Shown here one piece after another: positions 42,142-50,415 of a DNA stretch of 64,000 nt. The stretch is from the NCBI GenBank assembly GCA_964562985.1, contig CAZLWE010000009.1, forward strand, positions 1-64,000, in the 5' to 3' direction. A program made the translations under genes and the position numbers. Source of the DNA: SHLQ01 sp964562985 (GTDB lineage: Bacteria; Actinomycetota; Acidimicrobiia; Acidimicrobiales; SHLQ01). Under the pieces are notes generated by a model. That model did not search any database, was not told the origin of the DNA, and saw only the letters and a list, made by a program, of their open reading frames with translations. Positions within the stretch are counted from its first letter, which is position 1, and each line of letters begins with the position of its first letter.

Positions 42142-43069
42142 ACGCGCTATGCGGGTAGGTTCGCGCCCACGTCCAGGTCCCAGACCGCGGCAAGCTAGCC
42201 GCCAAACGGTGCATGGTTCGACCAAGCGCCGTGTTGCGGTGCAGCGACCACGAGAACCCACGCGTGCCCAGAGGCCGCCACGCCCTCCTCGAGAAGTTCG
42301 CGAACCCCGCCCACCGATCGATCGGGTCTGGAATCGCCGTTTGTGGCTGGCCGTCGGCGTGTTCGCAATAGGTTCGTTTATCTTCGCGGTCTTTGAGGCC
42401 CCGGTGTTCGAAGCGGCGAGTACCCAGATCAGCGGTCACGCGCGAACCAGCCAGGGGACCATCGATGCGGCCCTAGCGATCCCCGATGACCAAGCGCTTA
42501 TCACCTACGACACCGGCGCAGCAGCTGATCGACTCGTGGCCTTGCCATGGGTAGAACGGGCCGCCGTGGTCCGCCAGTGGCCCTCTACGGTGCGCGTCGT
42601 CATTCGTGAGCACGCGGTGGTCGCTGGCATCGGCGATACCACGGGTCAACGGTGGATCCTTCTCGGGGAGGACCGCTTGGCGATCGAGGAGCGATTCACA
42701 CCCCCGGCCGATGTTCCGCTGATCGTCGTGGACGACTCGATATATGGTGCGGCGAATCTGGGCGAACAGGTCGCAGGAGTCGAGCGTGCCTACGGACTTG
42801 CCACCGGGATCCCCACGCAGCTCGACCCGTGGGTTGCCATGTGGTCTGTCGATGCATCGGGTTCGGTGACGGCAAACCTTCGAGGATCCGCGTCCGCCAT
42901 CTTCGGGCCAGCGGGTGAAACCCGAACCCAGTTCGTATCGCTTGCCTCGATCCTTGGCGGCGGCGCTTCGCTGAGCTGTATCGACGTGATTGACCTGTCG
43001 ACGCCGGACACCCCGGTGATCCATCGCGGCGCATCCTGCATTGAGACGAGCAGAGCAGTCGGATCCTGA
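42134..43069 (+). CDS. ftsQ: FtsQ/DivIB-type division protein
   Basis: A 311-residue bitopic protein: about 60 basic, Arg/Pro-rich cytoplasmic residues, TM near 70-88 (LWLAVGVFAIGSFIFAVFEA), then a POTRA domain (TQISGHARTSQGTIDAAL) and beta domain with LPWVERAAVVRQWPSTVRV, a characteristic FtsQ stretch. It links cytoplasmic and periplasmic parts of the divisome. Last gene before a 199-base gap and ftsZ. Confidence 0.9.
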   Translation: MTERAMRVGSRPRPGPRPRQASRQTVHGSTKRRVAVQRPREPTRAQRPPRPPREVREPRPPIDRVWNRRLWLAVGVFAIGSFIFAVFEAPVFEAASTQISGHARTSQGTIDAALAIPDDQALITYDTGAAADRLVALPWVERAAVVRQWPSTVRVVIREHAVVAGIGDTTGQRWILLGEDRLAIEERFTPPADVPLIVVDDSIYGAANLGEQVAGVERAYGLATGIPTQLDPWVAMWSVDASGSVTANLRGSASAIFGPAGETRTQFVSLASILGGGASLSCIDVIDLSTPDTPVIHRGASCIETSRAVGS

Positions 43070-43268
43070 GTAGCGTGATTCACACGCTTCGTTTTGCAAC
43101 TTTCTGCAATATGCGGTTTCATTTCTCACGTGAGGTGTTTAGCGCACCACACACAGCGAGTAGGGGCCGTGTGGGATCCGTAGCCCATCCTTTGTTACCC
43201 ACGAAGGTTGGATTACCCCCCACGACAGCGAGCAGTATGCGATGATCGGGACCGGAGGAACGAGCCCC

Positions 43269-44531
43269 ATGAACGGAATAGCCCAGAACTACCTTGCAGT
43301 GATCAAGGTGGTCGGCGTAGGCGGTGGCGGAGTTAATGCCGTCAATCGCATGATCGATGCTGGCCTCAAAGGGGTTGAATTCGTCGCGGTAAATACCGAC
43401 GCTCAGGCGTTGTTGATGAGCGATGCAGACATCAAGTTAGACATCGGCCGCGAGCTCACCCGTGGGCTCGGCGCAGGATCGGACCCCGAGGTCGGCCGCC
43501 AGGCTGCTGAGGACCATCGCGAAGAGATCGAGGCTGCGCTTAAGGGCGCAGACATGGTCTTCATTACGGCCGGTAAAGGCGGTGGCACCGGAACCGGCGC
43601 TGCACCAGTGATTGCCGAGATCGCTCGTGACGTGGGTTCGCTCACCATCGGCGTCGTGACACGACCGTTCGGGTTCGAAGGTCGTCGGCGAGCGGTGCAA
43701 GCCGAGCAGGGCATTCAGCGCTTGAAAGAGAACGTCGACACGCAAATCGTCATCCCCAATGACCGGTTGCTCACCGTGTCCAATGAGAACACATCGGTAC
43801 TCAATGCGTTCAAGATGGCCGATGAGGTACTCCTGCAAGGCGTGCAAGGCATCACGGACCTGATCACGACTCCCGGCTTGATCAACACCGACTTCGCCGA
43901 CGTCAAGATGATCATGTCCGATGCTGGTTCAGCACTGATGGGCATCGGTTATGCCTCTGGTGAAGGGCGAGCGCTCGCCGCAGCCCGCGCTGCGATTAGC
44001 TCACCATTGCTCGAAGCATCGATCGAAGGCGCCCGCGGCATTCTGCTCAACATCTCCGGTGGCTCGGATCTTGGCCTCTTCGAGGTCAACGAAGCCGCGG
44101 AGGTCATCCACGGCGTGGCCCACCCCGACGCCAACATCATCTTTGGCGCGGTCATCGACGACGAGATGGGCGACGATGTGCGCGTCACCGTTATCGCTGC
44201 GGGATTCGAACGCTGGGAAGGATCGGCCGGGACGGCCGGGACCGCTGGCGTCGGCGCAACTATGGCCGAACGTGCACCAATTGGCGGTTCAACTCCGTCA
44301 TTGGCGTCGGCCGCTGATGCCCCTGACCTCGTCACTAGCGAATCGGTTGTCGCTGGCGATCCGTCACCGTCACCGTCATCGTCAGCATTCTCGATCGCGG
44401 AGTCCGACGATGACGACGAGTTGGAGATCGCCGACGTGTTCGCGGACGTCACCGACGACGACGTCGCCGACGTTGCTTCCGACGACGCCGACGATGACGA
44501 CGAGTTCGACGTACCGACATTCTTGCGCTGA
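43269..44531 (+). CDS. ftsZ: Cell division GTPase FtsZ
   Basis: A 420-residue tubulin homologue. VGVGGGGVNAVNRM, tubulin signature GKGGGTGTGAAPVIAE, PNDRLL and NTDFADVKMIM are present. The C-terminal linker is short and extremely acidic (about 35 D/E after residue 370), ending in the conserved tail DEFDVPTFLR that binds SepF. ATG 43269 is preferred to 43242 because GGAGG at 43254-43258 precedes it. The 199 bases upstream hold no gene and presumably carry its own promoter; none is obvious by eye. Confidence 0.97.
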   Translation: MNGIAQNYLAVIKVVGVGGGGVNAVNRMIDAGLKGVEFVAVNTDAQALLMSDADIKLDIGRELTRGLGAGSDPEVGRQAAEDHREEIEAALKGADMVFITAGKGGGTGTGAAPVIAEIARDVGSLTIGVVTRPFGFEGRRRAVQAEQGIQRLKENVDTQIVIPNDRLLTVSNENTSVLNAFKMADEVLLQGVQGITDLITTPGLINTDFADVKMIMSDAGSALMGIGYASGEGRALAAARAAISSPLLEASIEGARGILLNISGGSDLGLFEVNEAAEVIHGVAHPDANIIFGAVIDDEMGDDVRVTVIAAGFERWEGSAGTAGTAGVGATMAERAPIGGSTPSLASAADAPDLVTSESVVAGDPSPSPSSSAFSIAESDDDDELEIADVFADVTDDDVADVASDDADDDDEFDVPTFLR

Positions 44532-44536
44532 CCCCT

Positions 44537-45232
44537 ATGCTTCGCCGCTGGCAACGAAGCGATGGAAACATGGTCGAGGTGGCCATTACCACCCGAGCGA
44601 ACGGGGACTTTCATATCGACGCGCCGCCGATCGGGCTCGGCGAGCGCCGTGACGAGATCATGGCCGGTCCGTGGGCGGTCGTGCGCCAGGTTCATGGCGC
44701 GGCGGTGGTGGAGGCCGACCCGACGACCACACCCGAGGCCGACGGTATCTTCACCGACGAAGTCGGCCAGGTAGTAGCCGTGCAGGGTGCTGATTGCGCC
44801 CCGGTCGCGTTCGTTACCGACCAGGGGCCCGTCGGGGTCGTACATGCAGGCTGGCGCGGACTCGCCGCAGGGGTTATCGACGCGATGGCGGCGAACCTCA
44901 CCGACCGAGGAGCGAAGATCCAGCAGATCGTCGTGGGTCCCACGATCGGGGTGGGGTGCTACGAGTTTGGAGCCGAAGACCTTGATGCCGTGGCCGCGCG
45001 TCTGGGAGATGACGTGCGGGCGACCACGGGATCGGGGGCTCCCGCCCTCGATCTTGCGGCTGGGATCAGCAGAGTCTGCGACTCCCTCGGTCTCGGGCCG
45101 GTCGAATTTCTCGCTGGCTGCACCTCGTGTGAAGCACAGAGTTTCTTCTCGCACCGCGCCCGCCAAGAGACGGAACGCCACGCACTGGCAATGCGCATCA
45201 TTACCCCTACCTCAGGTGATCTCGATGGCTGA
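44537..45232 (+). CDS. pgeF: Purine nucleoside phosphorylase / polyphenol oxidase family (YfiH/YlmD)
   Basis: A 231-residue protein with VRQVHGAAVV, EADGIFTDE, GADCAPVAFV, HAGWRGLAAG and GCTSCEAQSFFSHR, carrying the His/Cys zinc site of the YfiH family. Such proteins phosphorylise adenosine and inosine and may edit muropeptide precursors. Regularly found behind ftsZ. It starts five bases after ftsZ and overlaps the next gene by eight bases. Confidence 0.93.
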   Translation: MLRRWQRSDGNMVEVAITTRANGDFHIDAPPIGLGERRDEIMAGPWAVVRQVHGAAVVEADPTTTPEADGIFTDEVGQVVAVQGADCAPVAFVTDQGPVGVVHAGWRGLAAGVIDAMAANLTDRGAKIQQIVVGPTIGVGCYEFGAEDLDAVAARLGDDVRATTGSGAPALDLAAGISRVCDSLGLGPVEFLAGCTSCEAQSFFSHRARQETERHALAMRIITPTSGDLDG

Positions 45233-45908
45233 GCAAGCTGGTTCGCCGTCGTTGCCGTCGATGTCGCTTAGCGACGAAGAAGTTGCTGCGAACCTTGGCG
45301 CTGTCCGCGACGCGATTGGAGACTCGGGGCGAAGCGACGTCACCATCGTCGCGGTCACCAAGGGATTCGATAGGAGTGCGATCGAGTGTGCATCGCGGCT
45401 GGGAATCTCCGATATTGGCGAGAACTACGCTCAGGAGCTGCAAGCAAAATCGCCAACGCCAGAGGAAACTCGGGTGCATTTCATCGGACGGATTCAACGG
45501 AACAAGGTGCGAAAGGTGGCCGACCAGGTCGATCTCTGGCAGAGCGTTTCCCGGCCTGAGGTAGTAGTGGAGATCTCCAAACGGAGCGCACACCCGCAGA
45601 TATTGATACAGGTGGCGGCGGCCGGTGACACCACCAAGGCCGGAGTAGCGCCAAACGAGGTTGAACCGTTGCTCGAGGTCGCACGCGAGCACGGGGTAGA
45701 TGTCGCGGGTCTCATGACGATCGGCGTGTTGGCAGATGAGGAGCGGACGACGCAAAGCTTCGCCGACCTCGCCCGGCTCGCAGACACATTCGAACTCCGT
45801 GAGCGCTCGATGGGAATGTCGGGCGACTACCGTGATGCCCTCGCCCACGGAGCCACGATGTTGCGACTCGGCTCGGCTCTATTCGGGCCGCGGCCAATGC
45901 AGTGGTAG
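45225..45908 (+). CDS. yggS: PLP homeostasis protein (YggS/YlmE/PLPBP)
   Basis: A 227-residue alanine racemase-like TIM barrel without the racemase second domain. PLP Lys lies in IVAVTKGFD, with IGENYAQEL, HFIGRIQRNK, GLMTIG and SMGMSGDYRDALAHGATMLR. The family buffers pyridoxal phosphate and sits between ftsZ and sepF in many Gram-positives. ATG 45225 overlaps pgeF; Met codons a few residues later are possible. Confidence 0.94.
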   Translation: MAEQAGSPSLPSMSLSDEEVAANLGAVRDAIGDSGRSDVTIVAVTKGFDRSAIECASRLGISDIGENYAQELQAKSPTPEETRVHFIGRIQRNKVRKVADQVDLWQSVSRPEVVVEISKRSAHPQILIQVAAAGDTTKAGVAPNEVEPLLEVAREHGVDVAGLMTIGVLADEERTTQSFADLARLADTFELRERSMGMSGDYRDALAHGATMLRLGSALFGPRPMQW

Positions 45909-45938
45909 TGTCTTGATACGAACGAGGAGGTCTGAACG

Positions 45939-46535
45939 GTGTCAGGCTTTTATAAAAAAGCAGTGGTATGGCTCGGACTAAACGAGGAGTATCCAGACGA
46001 ACCGGGTCCTTTGGATCCGGCGCCTAGCCGTCCAAATCCCCGTCCAGAACCGGGACAGGTCGCTGCTCGTCCCGCGCGCCAGGCCGGCGCTCCGCGCCCC
46101 CAAGGGAACGTGGGGCCAGCACCTCAGGCTTCGGTCAGGCGAGTCGAGGCGACGCCAAAGGATGCTGTCATGCCAGAGTCAAAAGATGGAACGGTTCGAG
46201 CCATCCCAATGGAAGATGATCCACAAGCGCGCCCACAACAAGGTTCGGCGATCGGCACTGTCCGAGCTGTGGCGTTGTCAAAAACTGTCAAACCAAAGGT
46301 GATCGTTCCTCAATCGTTCAACGATGCCCAGGTGGTTGCCGACACCTTCCGCGAGCCCAAGCCGGTGATCGTAAATATGCAGAGTGCGGAACGCGATCTT
46401 GCCCGTCGTCTGATCGATTTCAGTTCCGGGCTCTGTTACGGCCTCGGCGGACAGATGGAAAAGGTCGCGAAAGACGTGTACCTGCTCACTCCCGATGAGG
46501 TAGAGGTCGCCGACGAAGATCGCGACAACTACTAA
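45939..46535 (+). CDS. sepF: Cell division protein SepF
   Basis: A 198-residue protein. The N-terminal membrane-targeting helix is SGFYKKAVVWLGLNEEY. A Pro-rich linker of about 90 residues leads to the C-terminal SepF domain (VIVPQSFNDAQVVADTFRE, RRLIDFSSGLCYGLGGQM). SepF anchors FtsZ to the membrane, which matters because ftsA is absent. The start is GTG 45939 with GAGGAGG-like AACGAGGAGG twelve bases upstream. No yggT gene follows. Confidence 0.95.
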   Translation: MSGFYKKAVVWLGLNEEYPDEPGPLDPAPSRPNPRPEPGQVAARPARQAGAPRPQGNVGPAPQASVRRVEATPKDAVMPESKDGTVRAIPMEDDPQARPQQGSAIGTVRAVALSKTVKPKVIVPQSFNDAQVVADTFREPKPVIVNMQSAERDLARRLIDFSSGLCYGLGGQMEKVAKDVYLLTPDEVEVADEDRDNY

Positions 46536-46576
46536 AGAAACCCTTCTTCGCGCGCTGGCGGAACTACAGTCGGGCC

Positions 46577-48196
46577 ATGGATCTCGTAAGACAGCTGAGA
46601 GACGTTCGCTTCGAAACGGCCGTGCGCGGATATGACTATGCGGGCGTTGATACGTTTCTTGCCACCCTTCGTAGCGACGTAGCCGATTTACAGGAGCGCT
46701 ACGAGGCCGCTCAGCAACGGATAGCGGAGTTCGAAGCCAAGGGCGGCACCCAAGACGGCAACGCGTCCGAGGAAACCGAGGGAGAGCTTCGACGCACCCT
46801 CGTCCTGGCCCAACGCTTAGCCGACGAGACCGCAGCAGACGCGAAAGCGAGCGCGGATGAGTTGGTCAACGCAGCGAACCAGCAGGCCGCCGAGACCACC
46901 TCGCAGGCCGAGGCCGACGCGACCGAGATGCGCGAAGCGGCCGAAGCCGAGCTGGTCGCGGCCCGAGAAGAAGCGGAGACTCTTCGACAGCGAGCTGGCG
47001 AAGAGGCAGAACAAAGCAATTCCGAATCGCGTCTACGGGCGCAAGCCCTCCTTACCGACGCCGAGACGGCCGGAACAGAGCGGGTCGTCGAGATCGAGGG
47101 ATTAGCGCAAGCCGAAGTTGCGACCATGCGCGAGCCAATCCGTGAAGAAGTCGAGCAACTTGAGGACGTTCGCTCCCGTCTTCTCAGCGATATCGCAGAA
47201 CTCGAAGCGCATCTCGAAGCCCAGCGGGTACGAGTTCGTAACGCGGTCGAAGCCCTGCGGGTCGGAATGTCAGGTTCGATCCAAGATCTCGAACGTGTTG
47301 CCGACGATGACGAGCTCATGGCGCCACAACCGGCGCCCGAGCACAGCAACGCGAGCGGCGCCGACGTCGCGGCGGCGCCAGACATCGAGATTCAAGAAGC
47401 GGTGCAGGCCCAGGCGGCCGCGACCACACCAACCGTTGAGGCCCTCGCCCCCGAAGCCGATAGGCCACAACATGCGGCCTCCGACCCCGACACGCAGCCA
47501 CTCGAGGTGATCGAGAGCCCCGAGGACGTTTTAGAGACCGAGGTCGTTGACGGTGCGATCGCCGAGACGGAGATCGTTGAGACCATCTCTGAGCCGGAGG
47601 TTCCTGAGGCTTCCATTCCTGAGGCTGTCGTGGAGCCGGAGGTTTCTGAGGCTGTCGTGGAGCCTGAGGTTTCTGAGGCTGTCGTGGAGCCTGAGGTTTC
47701 TGAGGCTGTCGTGGAGCCTGAGGTTTCTGAGGCTGTCGTGGAGCCTAAGGTCCCTGAGGTTGAGTCGGAGATCCCCGAGGTGGAGTTGGAGCAACCTGAG
47801 GTTGCATCCGTTCCTGACCTAGAGACCGGTGCCGAGTCGATGCCTGACGTGATGGTTGAGGAAGTCGATTCATCAATGAGTGTCGGCGGTTTCGCAGGGG
47901 GCGCTATCGCAGGCGCCGCTGTCGGTGTCGCAGCGTTGTCGGACAACGACGGTGGCGACGCCGTCGACCTTGAGGCCACGCAGTCAATGGCGACCATCGA
48001 GGACCTGGACCAGGCAGAAATTGTTGAACTCGACGAGGAGCCTGGCGCACTCTTCGGGACCGACGTTGGCGCCGATGCCGAGGCCGTCGAGGCCGCCGTT
48101 GATTCCACCACAACCCCTGCAGATGTGGCGGCAGGCGGCGAAGGATTCGTCGCGAAGTTCGCATCCGCTTTGGATCAACTGCCGATCGAACGATAG
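46577..48196 (+). CDS. DivIVA/Wag31-like polar growth protein with tandem repeats
   Basis: A 539-residue protein. The N-terminal DivIVA signature RQLRDVRFETAVRGYDYAGV is followed by TFLATLRSDV and a coiled coil to about residue 240. Then comes a long acidic, low-complexity tail with five 9-residue repeats (EAVVEPEVS type, residues about 349-393) and a Gly/Ala-rich hydrophobic patch (GGFAGGAIAGAAVGVAAL). DivIVA proteins recruit the elongation machinery to curved membrane. The protein is about twice the usual length because of the tail. The symbol is left blank because the C-terminal half is unlike Wag31. Confidence 0.88.
   Translation: MDLVRQLRDVRFETAVRGYDYAGVDTFLATLRSDVADLQERYEAAQQRIAEFEAKGGTQDGNASEETEGELRRTLVLAQRLADETAADAKASADELVNAANQQAAETTSQAEADATEMREAAEAELVAAREEAETLRQRAGEEAEQSNSESRLRAQALLTDAETAGTERVVEIEGLAQAEVATMREPIREEVEQLEDVRSRLLSDIAELEAHLEAQRVRVRNAVEALRVGMSGSIQDLERVADDDELMAPQPAPEHSNASGADVAAAPDIEIQEAVQAQAAATTPTVEALAPEADRPQHAASDPDTQPLEVIESPEDVLETEVVDGAIAETEIVETISEPEVPEASIPEAVVEPEVSEAVVEPEVSEAVVEPEVSEAVVEPEVSEAVVEPKVPEVESEIPEVELEQPEVASVPDLETGAESMPDVMVEEVDSSMSVGGFAGGAIAGAAVGVAALSDNDGGDAVDLEATQSMATIEDLDQAEIVELDEEPGALFGTDVGADAEAVEAAVDSTTTPADVAAGGEGFVAKFASALDQLPIER
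47621..47755 (+). repeat. Five 27-bp in-frame tandem repeats
   Basis: Units start at 47621, 47648, 47675, 47702 and 47729. The middle three are identical and the outer two differ by a few bases. Each encodes nine residues, so unit gain or loss keeps the divIVA-like frame. Confidence 0.95.
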
Positions 48197-48220
48197 AAAA
48201 TCCTCGGTTCGGGTCCGTGT

Positions 48221-48240
48221 TAGGGGCCTGCTTGCCCCCT
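48221..48240 (+). terminator. Probable intrinsic terminator after the divIVA-like gene
   Basis: TAGGGGC, a six-base loop, and GCCCCCTA can form a GC-rich hairpin 24 bases after the stop, followed by ATACTCTTT. The T run is imperfect. It would separate sepF-divIVA transcription from the next unit. Confidence 0.5.
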
Positions 48241-48328
48241 ATACTCTTTGCCTCAAGGCGTCAAGCTCGATGCCTGCATATACGTTCATTTTTGTGAGTA
48301 ATGAATGGTGGAGAAAGGTTCAGTCCTA

Positions 48329-48988
48329 GTGGCAAAGAAAGCAGCCGCAAAGAAGACAACGGCGAAGAGGAAAGCGGCAGCCAAAAAGGCTCCGGCCAAG
48401 AAGAAAGCAGCAGCGAAGAAGGCTCCGGTCAAGAAAAAGGCAGCAGCGAAGAAGGCTCCGGTCAAGAAAAAGGCAGCAGCCAAGAAGGCTCCGGCCAAGA
48501 AAAAGGCAGCAGCCAAGAAGGCAGCTGCTCCAAAATCTGAGGTTCAGAAGGTAGACGAAGCGCAAGCAGCGGCGGCAGCGAAGCTCAAAGAGAACAAGAA
48601 GACGGCGACGAAGGCCTTTAAGAAGCCCTTTGTCAAGAAGCAGAAAGAGGAACTCTTGCGCGAGCGCGAGAAGTACACCCGGTCTGCTGCGTCGTACAAA
48701 GAGGAAGCAGACTCGTTGGTTCTCAATCGAGAACCTGGTGATGTGCAATTCGATGAGGAGTCCGGCGAGGGCGACACGTTGGCGGTCGAACGCGAGCGAG
48801 ACCTGGCGTTGAGCGCCCAGGCCCAACAAGCGGTCGACGAAATCGACGCGGCACTAAAGCGGATCGAACTCGGGGTGTACGGCGTGTGTGTCGAGTCCGG
48901 CCGTCCTATTCCCAAAGAACGACTCGAGGCCATCCCTTGGGCGTCCCAACGCGTGGAGTTCAAAGTCGGTGGCCTCGGGCGCCGCTGA
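48329..48988 (+). CDS. TraR/DksA-like protein with lysine-rich N-terminal repeats
   Basis: A 219-residue protein. Residues 1-70 are KKAAAKKAP-type repeats like histone H1 or HU tails, expected to bind DNA. Residues about 100-219 match the TraR/DksA coiled coil and finger region (IDAALKRIELGVYGVCVESG, RPIPKERLEAIPWA). The finger has one Cys; the other zinc ligands are lost (ESG and ASQRVEF replace C..C pairs). GTG 48329 with GAGAAAGG upstream is preferred to ATG 48305. Located before lspA, as in other actinobacteria. Confidence 0.85.
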   Translation: MAKKAAAKKTTAKRKAAAKKAPAKKKAAAKKAPVKKKAAAKKAPVKKKAAAKKAPAKKKAAAKKAAAPKSEVQKVDEAQAAAAAKLKENKKTATKAFKKPFVKKQKEELLREREKYTRSAASYKEEADSLVLNREPGDVQFDEESGEGDTLAVERERDLALSAQAQQAVDEIDAALKRIELGVYGVCVESGRPIPKERLEAIPWASQRVEFKVGGLGRR

Positions 48989-49487
48989 GGACACCGCGCT
49001 CGCACCTCCGGTCGAACTGACAACGGCCGAGGTAGTGGCTCGGCGATGGCAGCTAGTTGCGATATCGCTGCTGGTTATTGCTATCGACCAGATCTCGAAG
49101 GCGTGGGCCCTAAATTCGCTCGCCGATCGGGATATTGAGGGACCCTTTGGGTCCGGTTTGCGTTTGGTCTTCAACCGCGGGTCGGCCTTCTCGCTCGGCG
49201 AGGGTTTCGGCCCCATCTTTGGCATCCTCGCGATCCTGGTGAGCATCGCCATGTTTTGGGTCGTGGGGAAGGTCGTGCAACGGTCGGTGGTGAGCGGACT
49301 GGGGCTGATCCAGGGCGGTGCCATTGGCAACGTGATCGACCGGGCCTTCCGTGATGGAGATGGTTTCCTCGCTGGAGCTGTCATCGACTTTCTCGAGATC
49401 GGCGACTTCTGGCCGGTGTTCAACATCGCTGACGTGGCAATCGTCGTCGGTGGAATCGTGGTAGCGATCCTCGGCTCCCGTGAATAG
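48969..49487 (+). CDS. lspA: Signal peptidase II (lipoprotein)
   Basis: A 172-residue membrane aspartyl protease with four TM helices that cleaves prolipoproteins before the lipidated Cys. Catalytic Asp residues lie in GGAIGNVIDRAF and FNIADVAIVVG; FNRGSAFSLG is also conserved. GTG 48969 overlaps the preceding gene by 20 bases; GTG 49033 is a less likely start. It serves the lipoproteins in this window and elsewhere. Confidence 0.92.
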   Translation: MASGAAEDTALAPPVELTTAEVVARRWQLVAISLLVIAIDQISKAWALNSLADRDIEGPFGSGLRLVFNRGSAFSLGEGFGPIFGILAILVSIAMFWVVGKVVQRSVVSGLGLIQGGAIGNVIDRAFRDGDGFLAGAVIDFLEIGDFWPVFNIADVAIVVGGIVVAILGSRE

Positions 49488-50415
49488 CGAACTGCCAGAA
49501 GCCCTCGATGGTGAGCGCGCCGACCGTGTTGTCGCAATGCTCGCCGGGGTGAGTCGATCTGCCGCGGTCCGAGCAATCGACGACGAGTTGATTCTCGTCG
49601 ATGGGGTAGCGGTCGCGAAAGCATCACACCGGCTTCGTGTCGGCCAAGTCCTCGACCTTCCAGACACCCTCGGCGCGGAAGAACCGCCGCTTGTCGCTGA
49701 CCCATCGGTTGACTTGGATCTCGTCTTCGTCGACGAGCATGTCATCGTCGTAGACAAATCACCTGGGATGGTCGTTCATCCCGGGGCGGGTAATCGGGAA
49801 GGAACTATCGCGCAGGGCGTGATTGCACTGTTTCCTGAAGTTGCCGATGTCGGAGAACGGAACCGGCCGGGCATTGTGCATCGGCTGGACAAGGGCACAT
49901 CGGGCGTGTTCGTCATCGCCCGTTCGGCCCTCGGCTATGACTCCTTGAGTGAGCAGTTGCGAAAGCGTGCGGTCGACCGCCGCTATCTCACCTTTGGTTG
50001 GGGCCAGCCCCAGACCGACCGAGGCGTGATCGAGGCACCGCTTGGGCGTGCCGTTCGGGATCCGACCCGCATGATCGTCCGCCCGGATGGAAAGAGCGCT
50101 CGTACCAGTTACGAGGTGATCGCTCGATGGAGCGAGCCAAGCCTCGCCCTGTTCGCGTGCACGCTCGACACCGGTCGTACACACCAGATTCGCGTGCATC
50201 TTGAAGCGATCCACCATCCCGTCGTAGGCGACTCGAGGTATGGGAGTGGTCGGGATCGCCTTGGTATGGACCGCCCTGCGCTTCACGCGAGCGAACTCGG
50301 ATTCGCCCACCCTGCCACTGGAGAGATGATGCAGTTTCGCTCTCCATTGCCCCCGGACCTGACCGAATTGGCCGAGCGCCTCGGCTCTCCCGATTCGGGC
50401 ATTGTTGGGCCATGA
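49480..50415 (+). CDS. rluD: RluA-family 23S rRNA pseudouridine synthase (RluD-like)
   Basis: A 311-residue protein with an N-terminal S4 RNA-binding domain (GVSRSAAVRAIDDELILVDG) and catalytic domain with the Asp in HRLDKGTSGVFVIARS, plus HQIRVHLEAIHHPVVGDSRY (19 of these conserved). It likely modifies helix 69 uridines of 23S rRNA. GTG 49480 overlaps lspA; the stop overlaps the next gene. Confidence 0.92.
   Translation: MNSELPEALDGERADRVVAMLAGVSRSAAVRAIDDELILVDGVAVAKASHRLRVGQVLDLPDTLGAEEPPLVADPSVDLDLVFVDEHVIVVDKSPGMVVHPGAGNREGTIAQGVIALFPEVADVGERNRPGIVHRLDKGTSGVFVIARSALGYDSLSEQLRKRAVDRRYLTFGWGQPQTDRGVIEAPLGRAVRDPTRMIVRPDGKSARTSYEVIARWSEPSLALFACTLDTGRTHQIRVHLEAIHHPVVGDSRYGSGRDRLGMDRPALHASELGFAHPATGEMMQFRSPLPPDLTELAERLGSPDSGIVGP

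Noticed and set aside
43949..45181. 410-codon minus-strand frame across ftsZ and pgeF
   Set aside because: Spans two complete real genes and is low-complexity where it faces the ftsZ acidic linker.
47621..47755. CRISPR-like short repeats
   Set aside because: Contiguous in-frame coding repeats without spacers.
47392..48111. 239-codon minus-strand frame opposite the divIVA-like tail
   Set aside because: Its Ser/Thr repeats are just the reverse reading of the 27-bp repeat array.
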